A DNA stretch of 64,000 nt, taken from NCBI GenBank assembly GCA_000149265.1, contig CH003386.1:730857-794856 (forward strand). Reading direction: 5' to 3'. The notes under the pieces are model-generated. The model was given only the letters and a program-made list of their open reading frames with translations, did no database searches and had not been told where the DNA came from. The translations under genes were made by a program, and so were the position numbers. This DNA is from Ciona savignyi (taxonomy: Eukaryota; Chordata; Ascidiacea; Phlebobranchia; Cionidae). Positions 28,201 through 43,200 of this stretch are shown one piece after another (position 1 is the stretch's first letter; every line of letters begins with the position of its first letter).

Positions 28201-31200
28201 AAAGCAGAGGAGCTCGATTGAAGGTAGTAAGCTATCTTTGCTGTGCTGTTGGTTGTACTTGCGTGGATGCTGCTAAAACTAATGGAGGGGTGGATCAGTT
28301 TAGCCAATGATTATGCATATATGAAGCCTAACGAATGACACAGGTGTCTTTTTAACATCAGGCTATGTCCCTCAGTTGACTCTGCATATGATTTGCTATT
28401 TTAGGTCTTTTCATTGTAAGTCAATTGACACACTACCACTGCTGGGTTACCAATGTAATTTAAGTTTTCAGTGTCATCAACTTTTTATTCCAACTCAGTC
28501 TTTAAAAATTAATCAGTCAACGAATTTTTATTTGTTTGGAGCAATTTCTCTAAAACACATTTTCCCAAGAAATACAACCAACCAACTTTATACCATGGCC
28601 TCATTACCCCCTCTTTAAAATATTTTTCAGATAAGCTTAAATAACTACCTTTTAGAGAGTGCTGTATCTTCGGCAACACTAAATCGAAAATCTTCAGGGA
28701 ACACTGGGCAGTTGGGATCAGGTTGGATGGTGCGAATTATCAACTCCACTGAACTATCGTGTGGGGATTGCCCTTGGTCATATGCCTCTATGGTCACACT
28801 GCGTAGATGGTATGGTGATACTATTAATACTGCTATTCTACAACTAGAGTTTAGGTATCTAACTCCGGAGATATTGTAAGAATATAATAAATCCTAATTT
28901 GGCCATGAAACTTGCTTGAAAATACATTAAAAATATTATCATCAAAGTCCAAAGTTTTAAAACACACAAATCCATATAAAACTCTAAGTACCTATAATTG
29001 GTGGCCTGATGGGGAAGTGCACTTGTGAGCAATATGACGCCTGTGTTTGAGTCAATGGAGAAAAAATCAGATTGTAGACGGTATTTCACCTGGTAGAGAT
29101 ATTTGTGTTATGATTATGGCACTAATACATTGAACAAGACAAAACATGTCAAAACAAGCGACCCAAGTTAAAATCTCACAAAAAATAGCTCTGCCAACAT
29201 AATGTGGGGCATTAGTTATCTGGCATCGAAGTAAAATAGTATTAAAGCTGAGTTACATGAACGTGTTTCGAGTAAAAAATGCATTTCAAACAGCACTTTG
29301 ATTAATAGAAGAAGGCTTTATATTTTGATATGAAGTTATCATATTAACTTTAAGTATAAATGTACTAAATGCTGTGTTGTATGAGGTGGTATTAGATTAT
29401 AAGCTAGAAGACTGCCATGGCTTACAAAGCTTTACTGGTTGTGTTAAGGTATATTGCTGGGGGATTGGGACATTAATTTTCAATGACAGTAAATAGCTCG
29501 AGTGTTAATTAGTTTGCAGTGTTTTCTCTTAGCTTGTTTAAACAAGAGATTGACGTTATCGAGTGTGGCTATCTGTATAAAAAAATGGCTACTTGGGAGT
29601 TTTTGAAGTAAATGGTTGTAAAATTGGTATGTATCAAATAAAATTAATTGTATAATAACTGTGCAATTATAAAAAAAAATTTTAAAATAATATTCAAAAA
29701 TTTTTAGTTTACTCATTCCATGGTTATCATTTGTAATTATAATCTGATAAATATCTGTGGAAAAAGTGTATATTTTATTGGAGGAAAATGGTAATTGCAC
29801 CTGAGTACAATACCAGTAATTCCAAAAATAAGTTGATGACTCAAAACTGTGTCAAACCTGGCCATTTCTACCCTCATCGTTGTCAATAGCAACCACTGAG
29901 TGCAGCGTGGCACCAACCAATAAGGAGAATGGAATAATGATCGGCTCCAATCTACCAGCGGAGCTTGATATAAAATGCGGTGGGTTGTCATTGACGTCGG
30001 ATATCGTCACTGTTACCATGGCAAAGCCAAAAATAGGGGGAAACCCTGATGATGCAATTACCTGCGGAATTAAAAAAGGATTTTTTGAGAGAAGTTCTAA
30101 ATAGATAGATGGATGTGTAAAGTTAAAATACAAATATGTAAAAATGGATAACGGGAATCTGAAACAAAAACGACAAATGTGGGTTTATTTAAAGCATTTA
30201 TATTACATTTTCGTTTTGGTCATATATTCCATTTATGACAAGCAATAACTGAAAATGCTTTCTTTTAAGATATCCTTTATACACTATTAAAACTGTAAAA
30301 AAGAATAGATATGTTTATATCCACAAAGAAAAAACTGTGGGATAACCCAGACAAAAATAGCCAGATTACCTCATGCCCTTAGTCAGGTTAGTGAAATTAT
30401 TTAGGTGAGTCTAATTAGATAGAGATGCTGAAAAAGTTTTTTTCACTGCATAAATTTAAATGTAATTTATCTTCCAAATTTGATGTCTACCTGAAATGTA
30501 ACGGACGGAAAAATTTCTCTATCCATCAGTGACCGAACTATGACATCACCAGTTGGACGCACAGAGAACCAAGTGCTGTGTGGAGGTTCATGTCGTATAA
30601 AGTATGTCACTGCTCTACCATCTGTAAATCACAATCCATTAATTTCGAAATGGTCTGTATGGTATGTTTTTTGGTGATTATATCTTTAGTTTTTTTAATT
30701 TTTAGTTTAGTTTTATTTTCCACGATGAAAACCTGAAGCAAGACCTTTTATGAAAACATGGAAACAGGAAAAAAACGTCAAAGTGAAAGTCGTTAAAACA
30801 AGTCTATATTTAATCATTTATTTACTATAGGTACATTCAGACGTGGCTTAACTTCAAGGGAGTTTCACAAGGAATAGTAAATCAGTCTTACTATAGAAAT
30901 TGCTATTTGGACATGGACATAGTTATACCATGCTGTAATGTGACAATAAGCTGACACAACACTAACCATTGGCAGTAGCTGAGATTGTGCCAAGCAATGT
31001 TTCTTTTGGGTCAGCTTCCGATGCTTGAAAGAAATATCTTGCTTGTGTGAAGACTGGTCCTCCAGTGCTGCTCCCATCCACGATGCTGATCACCACAGAG
31101 GCATCCACATCAGATGAAAGTCCTCCCCCATCAACAGCTGCTACATCAATCTCATACATTGATCCAACGCCGTTAGTTGTGAGTGGTTTCGCGACAGATA

Positions 31201-34200
31201 TGCGTCCTGTGGAGAAAATTTTCATATTTGTCTATACTTGTGATGTTTCAGGGCTGCACATAATGATTAAGTCTTGAAAAGATCGATGTCTGTGTGTAAA
31301 TATTCTTGCATGATTCTAAATAGCATGTGGTATAGTGTGGACAGTCTTCCATCTGTAGGTCAACACGATATATTGGAGTTAGACAGTGTGAAGGCTACAT
31401 ATGTGCCAGTCAGAAAGAGGTCTCTTTACTTCCGATCACCATATTGAGACATTGGGTACTGAGAAAGGAAAATTAATGGATGTTGCTCACTCCAGTGAAA
31501 TCATATGGGGAGTAGTTAAATATTATATGCAAATTGTAAAAAAACTGCAACAACTCCAAAAAACTGGCAGTGGCCATGAGGTATTATAACAATTAGCCAT
31601 TTTTTAAAAGAACTTGTGTTTCCCCCCACCAGGAATAAAGGGAGTATTCACTTCTACCATATTTACGGCTGTGCGCTTTTGTAAAAGCAGATGATTCGAC
31701 CAACCTGTTTCAGTATCAAGTGCAAACAGCGCTTCATCGTTCCCTGACGTCATTACGAACGTCACCCGACCGTAATCGCTCCCTGTGACGTCATCGGCGT
31801 CAGTGGCAGTGAGCTTTGTGATCGGAGTTCCGACGTCAGCATTTCTATCCACATTTATGACGTAAGAAACGGGACTGAAGACGGGTCTGTTGTCGTTTAC
31901 ATCTTCAATGGTAATCACAAGTGGCGCTCTGTCCCACTGCCCACCCTGTAACACATACTCATGATTATGAATACAAATGGGATAGTCGATATAACGCAGG
32001 CAATCGTTAGAATACTGTGTCTCCTCGGCCAGGTTTTAGAAGTTGAACATTATTTAGCACAGAGATTACTTTAATTTTGATCATCCAATTGCAATTCATT
32101 GGGTTGAACTATGGAAGTAATCGCTGACAAGCGATCACACCTAGGATAAGCTTAAATAGCATGAGGTAGATTTAGAATACTCAATCGTCCGGTTGGCGAC
32201 CTTACAAGCATCCGAATGATTTAAACCTGCGACATGTTCTTATCCTATACCTAACGTCGGCTTTGCTTTGCGATTGGAAATAGCGGCAGGGTTTTAAAGT
32301 GGTTCAGTACCTGATCAGTGGCCTGGATCTGAAGATGGTAACTCGCGGTGGTTTCCCTGTTTAGAGAAGAAGTCACACAAACATCTCCGCTACTGGAGTT
32401 CACTTGGAAGTTGGTGGGCGGATCTTGCAATGAGCCAATCACGAAGGAGTATGAGATTACACTAGAATCGGGATCCGTAGCGTGAACCTAAGAAAATAGT
32501 TAAAAAGTTTATAATAAAATAAAATTAATTAAAAAATACATCGATTATAATAAAGTTTTTTTGGAGGGAACGTAATTTACACAAAATTTAGCTAATTAAT
32601 GCAGTGGTAACTATGTACTGTTTAATAGACTGCCAAGAAAAGGATAGTTAAATGGTTATCATAAACGGTAATCGTGGTGCAGTAATGAGGTTTGCCCCTG
32701 TGAAAGGAGCTTGATCTTAATGCGCCAGTGCAACCTGACAATAACGCTATTAAAATAAATTTAAAGATTTCTTTGCGTATTTAAAGCCACGGTACTTTAT
32801 AATAAACAAAAATCCTTGTTTAGGAAACATTCGGAAAGTCCATTACAATTAATAACATTAGCTTTCAATCGAAGCAACTCGGATGGGTATTGGTGGAGAT
32901 ACGAACAAACAATTCATAAACCAGGTAAGTACTTTCATATTGATACGTTTCAAAACGTAATTCCATTATAAATTGGTGAACTTATGCGTGGAATCAAGTT
33001 ATATTGCAACGACACCACAACCCCGTGAAGCGAGCATCGACTTTTTTTCTTATTTTACAAATTAAATTCTCTACATCGTAAAACTCTACATCGTAAAAGT
33101 CATTTCTGTGCCTTAATTTCCATCTGCACCACATAATTAACTGTGTCAAAGGTTAACGACGATGTTCTGAACCCGGCGCTGTGACACACAGCACGCGGAA
33201 CTTGCGGGAACATGTTGTCAAAACTGAATTAACCAATCCTTATTGCGCAAGAGGTTATATAGTGCTGACAAATCATAAAGAAAAACGTAAAATAAGAAGA
33301 AATGTTATACTTTTGTAACACTGTTTTATTCATGGCATAGTTTTTGAAACATTACAAAAAATATTTAAAATCGCCTACAGCGTTTGGTTATCACAAAATG
33401 TTACTAAAAGTAAAGTTACATTAGGGGTCCAATATAAACGCATTAATGTAGGATTAAACGGCTTCAGAAAGGCTATAATGGAGTGGCAAGCCTAAAATCG
33501 ATTGCACAATTGATGTGGTGTCGACTCCATCTTGAATAATTCAATTATAAAAGCATAAATGCGTGGCGGTTTATAAGTTTGAAACTACAGTTTAATTCAA
33601 CCTTAACTTTTTCAAAGCGGCAATAAGGATAAGTTATTATAAATTAAAGAAAGGAAATGGGAAAAGGGCTACTGCAGATTGGGAAACTATAGACATGCGA
33701 TTATAGGTAAAAATGAGACGACCTTTAGGGTCAGACACGCTATTAATGATTCAAACCGCCGGAAAAGAGAGGGGCGCGGACTGTGCTGAAGACAGAGACG
33801 GGATTTTTCAATGTTGTAGTACAGAAACGAAACAAAAAGCGTTTGTTTTACTACAACACCAACCGAGCTATTGGTGAAAAAATATTGTATGGTTGGCTAA
33901 ACACGAGATTACCTAATATAATCCACAGAGCGAAAACGGAATAAAGCAAATGATACCAATGATAATCACACGAACGTGTGCATGGTTTTATTAATTGTGT
34001 CCATATTGGCTTTTACAATTTATATGGAAGATTACTTCAGTAAAACATGGGACGCTGCTATAAAAGTTACATGGGCAAGTGCAGCATTGATGCGATCTCA
34101 CCAAAGTTCAAACAACGATCGACGACTGACTAAGTACATCGCCAATAAACGGAGGAAATTGATACGTCATCCGGTGTTGGTGAGAAAGTGTAATGGGAAG

Positions 34201-37200
34201 TTGTTATAATCGATTAACTGCGGCCCGTCCCTTTGATCGTCATGACAGAAACGTGTCTCGGGCATTGGGATCTATAGAGTTACCTTGAAAATTGCTTAAA
34301 TTGAAGCTTTGGGTAAAGCTATGAGATTGAAGTTGTGTGTAATGTTTTTTAGCAAAAATTGTTATTTAATAGCACGAATTGGACCGCATTATATTTTATT
34401 CTTCAATATTGACACAGATTCAGATTCGAAATATTCGGAAATGCGTAGTTTGGCCTGAAAGTATAATTCAAATTTTCAAAGTATTACAGACGAAAGCATT
34501 TACACAACTTTATAATTAAAATGCAAATTTGACCTTGAAAATTATAGCCTTTTAATGGTTGCTGATGATATTGATAAAGTAGAATGCAATCTAACCTCCA
34601 TAAGCGATCCACACGAGAGAAAATACTAAAAAGAAAGTATGTTACGCTGTATGATCATGATATATTATGCACAGAAAGCAAGGTGTAAGATATTTACCCA
34701 ATTTATTTTTAAGTGTCAACCCTTTTGCGGGAAAGGGTATTTTTAGAACTAATTTACCCATTTACCAAGAAATTTATTTGATTTCTATGGAGCTATGCAT
34801 TTTTTATACGCTATGATCTCATTGAGCGGCTAATCAGGCCACGCCGCTATTAGAGTAAATCGAAAAGTTATATCAAATCCGAGCCTTGCATTAAAAAGGC
34901 GGTCGATGAAGATAGATCGATGTGGCCTGCATAGTAAGTTATATAGTGGCGGTTGGAACTTATATGCGGCGAACTGTAAATAACTAGGTTGATCCGATCC
35001 ATAAGTTCCATTTTCCTCTGCCAATTTTGATGAAATTACACTGACCCAATTTATTTTAGAGCATTCAGCCATGCGATTGATGTTTCGCGGAGAAATATAT
35101 GGTTTAATGGAAGATAAAATGTATTTAAACAAATAAACTGAGAAATATTTTACGAAACGAAAAATACAGTTATTGTCAGTGCCAACCCAACGTTAGAGGT
35201 CTGGGCCGCTTTGGTGAAGATATCACCCACATGCCTCTAGAAGTAGTAAATCAAAACGGCAAATAAACAAAAACAATGCAAAAATATAGTATTTGATACC
35301 ATATACCGGTTTTTACCGATTTTACTCTAAACCCTAAATTCTATGCAGCGTATTTAACAAATATAGTCAAGCGAGGCAAGTTTGTCAACAGGGAACTCTT
35401 TGCCGAAAAAAAAACATACAGAGTAAACCGTTCACCATTTCAAAGAGTAATCTATAATTAAAACCAAGAACAATAGGATTAAAACAGAAGAAACCGAATC
35501 AGTACCGAGCGTCATAACCCGCGCCGCGAAATAAGCAGATGGCGGACGTTTGAACTCGGACGAGGGGTTATTATCCGATTGCCCGTATAAGCCTGTGGGA
35601 ACCAACTGACTCAGGCTTTAATTTAAGTGCCACAAAATAGTGATTAAGCACCAACGGAGTGAAAACGTCTAATGAAAATGCAACCTAAACTAAAGGTGGC
35701 AACATTCAATCAGAAATCGGCAGATTCTAACCGAATTTCTAAAAGATGTTCGGCGCGTGTAATTAACTCGAACGGAAATAATATGGCTAACGTGTTATAT
35801 AATAGCACGAAAGGTGAAAATAGACAAACGATTATTATTGTTTTATGGTTGCGTCCCAAACTTTAATTAACAAAAAAATGTTAAACGTTGTTCATCAAGA
35901 AAGAATTTGTTAGCCTTAATTAGAACCCACGGGCATTAGTTTTCCCTGTAGGGGCTAATTATTATTTTACAATAAAAGTTGGTCTGCCAGTTAATCCGCC
36001 ACATTTTCTACTATGGCCTATGATTCCAAGATTTTTGGCACAAAAACAAAACTATATTGAGTTGACATATAGGGTTTTCGCTAATGAGTCGAAACGAGCC
36101 GGAAGTCATTTAGCGATGAGAACGACTTAAGATTCGACCTACACATTCCTTAGCGAAAACGGACCATGTTTATTTTATTGTAGTGGGTGTACGTTGCCAA
36201 AATCATTTAAGCAGACAAAGGAGTGGGTTTTCATTAATTTCATTTTTTATATCGTATTGGATGTCGTTTATACCAAACTGTGAACGGTCAGCTATTTCGT
36301 GTCGAAAAAAGAATTAAAACCACTGTCTGCTCTGTTTGTTTAAAGAGTTTTCGTGTGTCTGGTCGCTTTCGTGCTCTTGAAAAACAAATACCTACCCACC
36401 AACGCACTAACTTATATGTGGATCTATCCCAACCGACTTTGACGGAACATACAGGGCGCGGTTGGTCAGCACCTGAGACGTGGATTGATATGACGTGTCC
36501 GTGATATTCGCCCATGGAATATCTGATATATCGGTCGCCGGGTTAATAAGAATATTAAATATACATGTGGGTTGTGAACTGTGATGACTGCGTGTTTTAG
36601 CTTGCCGCTTTACGTACGGTAAACAGTACGAAAATGGATAGTTTTATATACGAAATTCTTGCTTAAAGTTTAAGCAAGAATCCAAAACGGTTCTTTTCAT
36701 AATGTGACGCTGATGGATAATGGGGTTAAGTTACCTTCCGAAAAGTCTTAAGAGAATTCGGTGTTATGCTTATCGCTTAGAGGCCACCCAACAATTTTAT
36801 GTATTTGGCACAAAAACTACCAGTATCACCAAAAAAGACGGCTATGAAAGTAAATCGGTTGATAATGATTATCTATGCTTTCAAGCTAGGATTCTGGTAA
36901 GCATACTGATTAGCGTTTAAACAAAGTGGTCGTGCTTTTGAGGGCGCAATCTAAAAGGAAGTAGGGAAACTACACACGAAGGTTAACATCGGTTTATGAT
37001 TAGCATTAAGGTCATGGCCCGAATTGGTTCCCCTACTGTGCAGTTTTTCTACACCCATTCCGTTCTTAATGTAATTTTTGAGGTCAAAACTAGGTTTAAC
37101 CGAGTCTTATTCGCGACGTTTAGGTTTCGCGTAAGGTTTTCTTTCCACAGTTTTACCAACCTCCATAATAGAAATCCATACAGATGTACTAAAAGGACGT

Positions 37201-40200
37201 CACTGACTAATGGCATTAAAATGAAGTAATCTGTGGAGACTAATTATGCGACTGCGGAAGCAGATCTTGCTAATTGTTTGTTGGTAGTTCGGATTGGCGA
37301 CGTGGAATATCCAAACAAAGATTAAGAATAATTAGACTTCTTTCAAATACACTCGTTTTTATGACAAACTCCCATGTGAAATAAGCTGCGAGTGTTTATA
37401 TAGGGTATTATGTTAGATGTCTGCGCTTTTGGTCTAAATGTATACCGAGAAATTGATTTGGACGATATATGTACTACCATGTTTTGGCGTGAAATACAAA
37501 ACTAAAAGTTCAATATAGCAACAACAAAAAACATTTGTATGTGTACGATATTTTTCCGGTGAAATCGACAACCGTTTGGCATACTATTTATTCATCAATC
37601 ATCATGCGACGCTTTGAAATATCTTTCCGTAACATGTCCTTCGGCGAGGTGTACGGCATGCCGGGTCGCCGCATTTAAAATTTCTAATTTTCGCCAAGTC
37701 ATTGACCGGATACTAATTATGATAAATACATTGATAGCAGATTAATAGTTGGCTCGGTGTGACGGTGGTAGTGTGGTGGTGGGCAATGGAACTTAAATGA
37801 CAGGGTATGCCTGGCTTACATGCAAGTCTGATAATTTATGTATAAGCTATATTTACTGAATAAACAGCAATAAGACTTAACTATATGGAAAATTATAGTA
37901 TTTTACGCTGTGGCTCTAGTTTCGACACAGCAGGCCTCACTATAGATTCATTTCTAGACTTGGTCTGTTGTTGTATGATATTCTACGTATTATGCGGTCA
38001 TCATTTAACCGATTAAGCTGAAACTGTGCACAAAGCATCAGCTATGCAATAGCATCGACTGAAGTCGTTTTTAAATCATTTCCGCTTCCCAACGATCCCT
38101 GGGTGGCGCGCTTAAACAAGTTCAAAACGTGTCAACCACCTACACATTCCACGAATGGTTGGCTGATCAGCGCCACCGTGTTGTTTAAACACGAAAAGTG
38201 AAACCGTGTAGGGAGAACATACAGACTCGAAATGTTTCCAATACAAAATAAAGCTCAAGTTACGCTTAGTGAGCAGAGAAATAATAGCACGGGTCTTCGG
38301 ATCAATAGCGAGATAAAATTCTCTCTTGGTTTTCCCTTTGAAATGTCATTTCAAAAGAGAATATTGTTTAACGAGCGGTGACGCGATGATTCAAAGCAAT
38401 TGGTGTATTTGTTCGTTGATTGTTTAGTCTTATTCTTAGGGCTCGAATTATGATAAGACACTCGTTATGCCTTTCCCCAAGTTATTTGTCCCAGGATGGT
38501 TCTAAAGTATTAAGAATATTTAAAAACCGACTTATACAATTGCCAGGTTTCATTTTTTTGTGGCGCATTTTTTTTAAAAACACGGCGGTTTTGGGGAATT
38601 ACTACACTCACCATATGGCTATTTGGGTAATCTGTTACACTTAAGCAAAATATATATTTCAGTAACAAAAATTCTTGGGAACTTAATTGACAATCGATTT
38701 TTTTGAAAATATTCGTGGCGTTATTACACGTGCAAATTAAACTCCAATCAGTCATACTTCCAAGATTAACCATCGGGAAAAGTGGAAGTTGAAATGAATG
38801 TTAAATTCCGGCCAGAAGTCAACTGAAAAATTGAGCCATTATAATAAAAAGCACTGTTATGTGACTCGCAGGCGGAAAATGCCTTTTCAAGCACTCTCCA
38901 GTCCAAGAGTAGGGCTCTCCCGGTAAGAATTGTTTTCGAGTAAGGATCTCAGAGACGGTTATGAGGTCGAATTTTAAAGCGACGCTCCCGCAAATTAAAC
39001 TGGAGTCAGAAGAAAAGCGTTTGTTCAAACTTATAGTCCATTGCAACTTAGTCATACCCCACCCAGCACTTAAGCATCGTTGACAAAATCAACGAATTCC
39101 ATCTTTTCATAGGGAGGATGGTGTTTTTATGGCGACACAAAAGACAAAATACCAAATAATATCTGGCTGGCGCAGTCACTACTTCATAAGCTGTTTTTCA
39201 TCACGGTGGCGCTGTTATAGGGCCTGTTCCTGAAATATCGGGCGTGTGCTGCCGTGTAAATTCCGTGAAAACCTGTGTACAATCGCCGTCAACTCGTCTG
39301 CGTATAATTACATGGTCTGTAGCTTGAATGGAATTAGTGCGCGCAAATAATGAGGGGATGCCGTGTTAATCGGATGCGGGAATCACATTTTCATTGGTTA
39401 ATTAATGAGGCAGCGAACATTGCAGAAAGCCAAGCTTTACAGCCATCTCTTCACGCGACGCCGTGGAAAATTTGACGGCGATGTAAATCCTAAATCGCTA
39501 CTATGTTGCTAATTTGCGGCGCCTGAGTACCCGAAAGAACCAATTTAAAGTGTTTGACTTTGGTTTTAGCCGTCGCTCGCCGCTCCAATGGCTGGAAACG
39601 CACATAAACAGACGTAATAAGCTTCCTTGTTACAATATCGAGTCGTTTGTTTTGGCTTACGTCATCGGCCGATGGCGGGCACTTGAAACGGGAGTTGTAT
39701 GAATTGTATGACGTAAGGAATATAATGTCACGGCCATTGTAAACGCCAATGTAAAGTGGTGTTCCGTGTCGTGGATTACCGCGCGGTCGACTGCAATTTC
39801 GATGGATTAAGTTCCATTTGCGCGTTATTTTCGTAACTTACCCCCCGGGCTAAGATATAAACGAAAACCACAAATCCAAAGGGGATTTTAAGTAGTTTAA
39901 AGAAAGGTAAACAAGAAGAAGTCACCTACTTGACGTGATTTGTCGTGTTTGGATCGATAAAGATACGATGTAGTCGTGGCAATTTAAGCTGCAATTTTGA
40001 ACGTGGGCAAAAATTACTGGAGACCAAAAAACAAAAACGGGTTTTTAAACATGACTATTATATCTAAAATAAAGCATTGCATATACACAACATAAATCAC
40101 CGCGTTGTTATTTGCTGTTTTAAGCCGCAATTTCGCAAGTCCACCATGTCTTTTAAAAACAGAATAGCGGGGAAGATCGTAATAGGCGGCGTGCCGAATT

Positions 40201-43200
40201 ACAAAGTCGGGCAAGGGACAGATGAAATACGAACCGCCGAGTGCGGCAATTTACTTTGCATTTCAACTTGTCGCCGGAACAGTAATTTCCAGGCTCGTTG
40301 TCCTCAATTTTGAAACGTGTCGTTAGACTGACTGGGTATGCTTAAATTTCCTGCTCCCGGCAATTTACTGCGCGATGGGGATACAGAGCGAATGCTGCAA
40401 TGCGATTTCCACGTTCTGCGTCATGTCAGTGATTTTAGGGTGTTATTGCGGAAATGTAAATGATTATTAAGACAAGGGCGTCGTGCAATGACCTGCGCTA
40501 ACATATTAACACGCTATCTCTACACATGGTCCTTGCCGCAGAAAAACGAATTTTTCTGTTTTTTCGTCAAGTGTAAAAGAAAACGTTAGCTTATTGATGT
40601 TTGGCTCGCCAATAATTCGTTTTTTTTTACGAGAAAATGGTGTATTAGTGGCGTCACAAAATCGGTTTTCTAACCAGATAAAAATTCGATCACCAGTTAC
40701 GTCATTTGCGACCTGTTTTAACTAGCAACAACCCAATTTACCTTATATGATTTATTTTCGATTCTTTTATGATTTTTTTAATTTGTTCATTTTAGAAAGA
40801 TCGGTAAAAAGATACAACAACAGTTTTTACTTCCAGCGCCATTGATATGTAAATCAAACTAGTCACTGCTTTTATAAACCGACGTTGGCAAATGCTATAC
40901 AGAAAGGGATAGAATCGGATTTAAAAGCATATCGGCGGAATGGCGGAATCGATTTTAACGAAAGTATTCGTCTATTCTATACAATCGTTAAGATCAAAGG
41001 GCAACGGCATCAGTCTGACTAAGTGGGACATATAGGAACTTATTCCACTGGATAAGCCGAGCTTTGTGTCGATAAAAAACACGACGCGAAATTAAATCAA
41101 GTCATGTGAGCGAGGCTGGCTTTGAAAGTTACAAATCTTCAAGTAATCCACTCCAGAAAAAATAGCAAAGACCACAAAGGAAGGATCAAAATTTTGGCGA
41201 AATTGAATACGCGTGTCCGTCGTAACGATTTAGAGTGGTTACTTTTCTACTTAACTGTTTGGGGAAATACGAAATAACAGGCCGGGCTATGAAAACATTT
41301 TATCGTGAGCGGGAGCTTTATTGTGCTTATGTATATGGCAACGATGTGCCACATTGTGTATTTGAACGTAGGAAGTATGAATAAGAGAGCTATGGCTAAA
41401 TAAACTGTACGAAAGCCTTAAACCGAAATTGCTTTAAAGAGAGCGATTTTGGATAATGAAATTGACCGAAATCAATTAAACTCTTTCGGCGAGCGGCTGT
41501 TCATAGAGGGGGGGGGTATACCAAGCCGGAATTGAACTGTAAATATCACGAATACTGATGTACCAAAAATTAGTAGTATTTAGAATTTCCTAAATGTGTC
41601 ACTAGTACAATGTAACCAATCAAAATATGCCAAAAACTGCCTAAAAATTCCAAACAACTCAGCTGCGTACCGTGTTATCCCAATGCTTTTAGAACAAAAA
41701 CTTTAGATATCCGCATTGCATATAGACTTCAACGTTCGCACGCTGCCATTGATCGAGACGCCTCGACTGAAATCACTTTAAGCCGACTGGAGAAAAACAA
41801 ACAAGCATATAGATGGATGGACTCAGCAACTTGTTTTCGGCTTTGAGTCTAGATTATAGCTGTCTGTCGGCCGCTAATTGCCTGGGAAGCATGTTTCATC
41901 TGTTCGCTGAAAATGTGCTATTCTTGAAAAGAGATGTTTTACGAGCATCCGTTATGGGGCAGTGCGGTAACTGGTGATATATAATACACATTTAACAACT
42001 ACCCTAGCCCCAGGATTTAAAATAGTAACTGACTTGTAATATGTACTAACATGGCGAAATTTCGATGACGGCTTTAAAAACAACGTATTTGTCATCTTGT
42101 TTAAAACATCAAAATTGTACAGTTGCTTTATATTATATCTTTAAGTGATAGTTAAATGTAGTCTTTCATAAGAAAGCAGTGTATAGTCAAGTCAACAAAA
42201 ATTACCTACTTAGAGTAAAAATAGCAACAAAAACCCTTCGCATAATTATAAACCGAATACCAATATTAGCATTTTATTGATCACTTTAAATTTAAAAGGT
42301 CAGAAGTCGAATGGAGCGCGCGGCAAACTGCAACCGGTGCTATCGATCTTTGCGTTTCAAAAACTCAATCGAATGCCACTTCATTAATCGGAGGGCATCC
42401 GACGGCTTTCGCCCAATTGATCGGCGAAATGATGGCGCCTGGAAGAGGACACCTTTATTTTGATTGGGGCCGGCAATTAAACTCGATAGACATGAGTCCA
42501 AAGCAAATCCCCGAGAGGAAAAATCGAAACCACAGACCACTTAAGACGCGGAATTGACATTTGAATTGCGCAATCGCCGATGTTTATTTAAGAAAAAGTA
42601 ATTTCTAAAACACATTAGCGCGGATGGTCTATTAGTTAATGAAAATGTGTCAGAAGTAATACGCGTAATACCGGTAGCTTAACGCACGGATACGCGAGAC
42701 TAAAACGTACATATTAAAAACACGAAAATATATCCGCTGGCGTTTAAACAATTTCTTTAAAGATTTTGTTTAATCTTAAAATTTGAATGTTGTTATTACA
42801 GTATAGTTATATATTGTCTGCATAAACGTGTTTTAATACAACGTAAACACAACGCATAGAGAGGCAAATATAGAAAACTACGGAAAACGGGGTTATGAAA
42901 GTCACCTGTAAACCCCCAATGCCCCTTTCGGGTGGGTTAGAGATTAGTAAATATTTTCGTATACCGGTAGTTGCTCTTTTCATATTGAGAAGTGCCCTAA
43001 TCCTATTACCCAACTTTGCTCTCTAAAAACACCTGAAAATATTCTGCGTGGTATTTCTAGAACATGTAATAATAATTGCTATTTTGCGACGGGGACCGTT
43101 CCAGCGAAAGTGCGTAAGCTGGCACAATCGTAAGAAAGACGCCATCTAAGCATGACAAAGGTCAAGTAAGGTCAAGGGCGACGAGAAAACAAAATACCAA

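Noticed and set aside
34830..35132. 100-residue minus-strand frame in the big dachsous intron
   Set aside because: It shows no domain signature and no splice partners, and its composition is like the surrounding intron.
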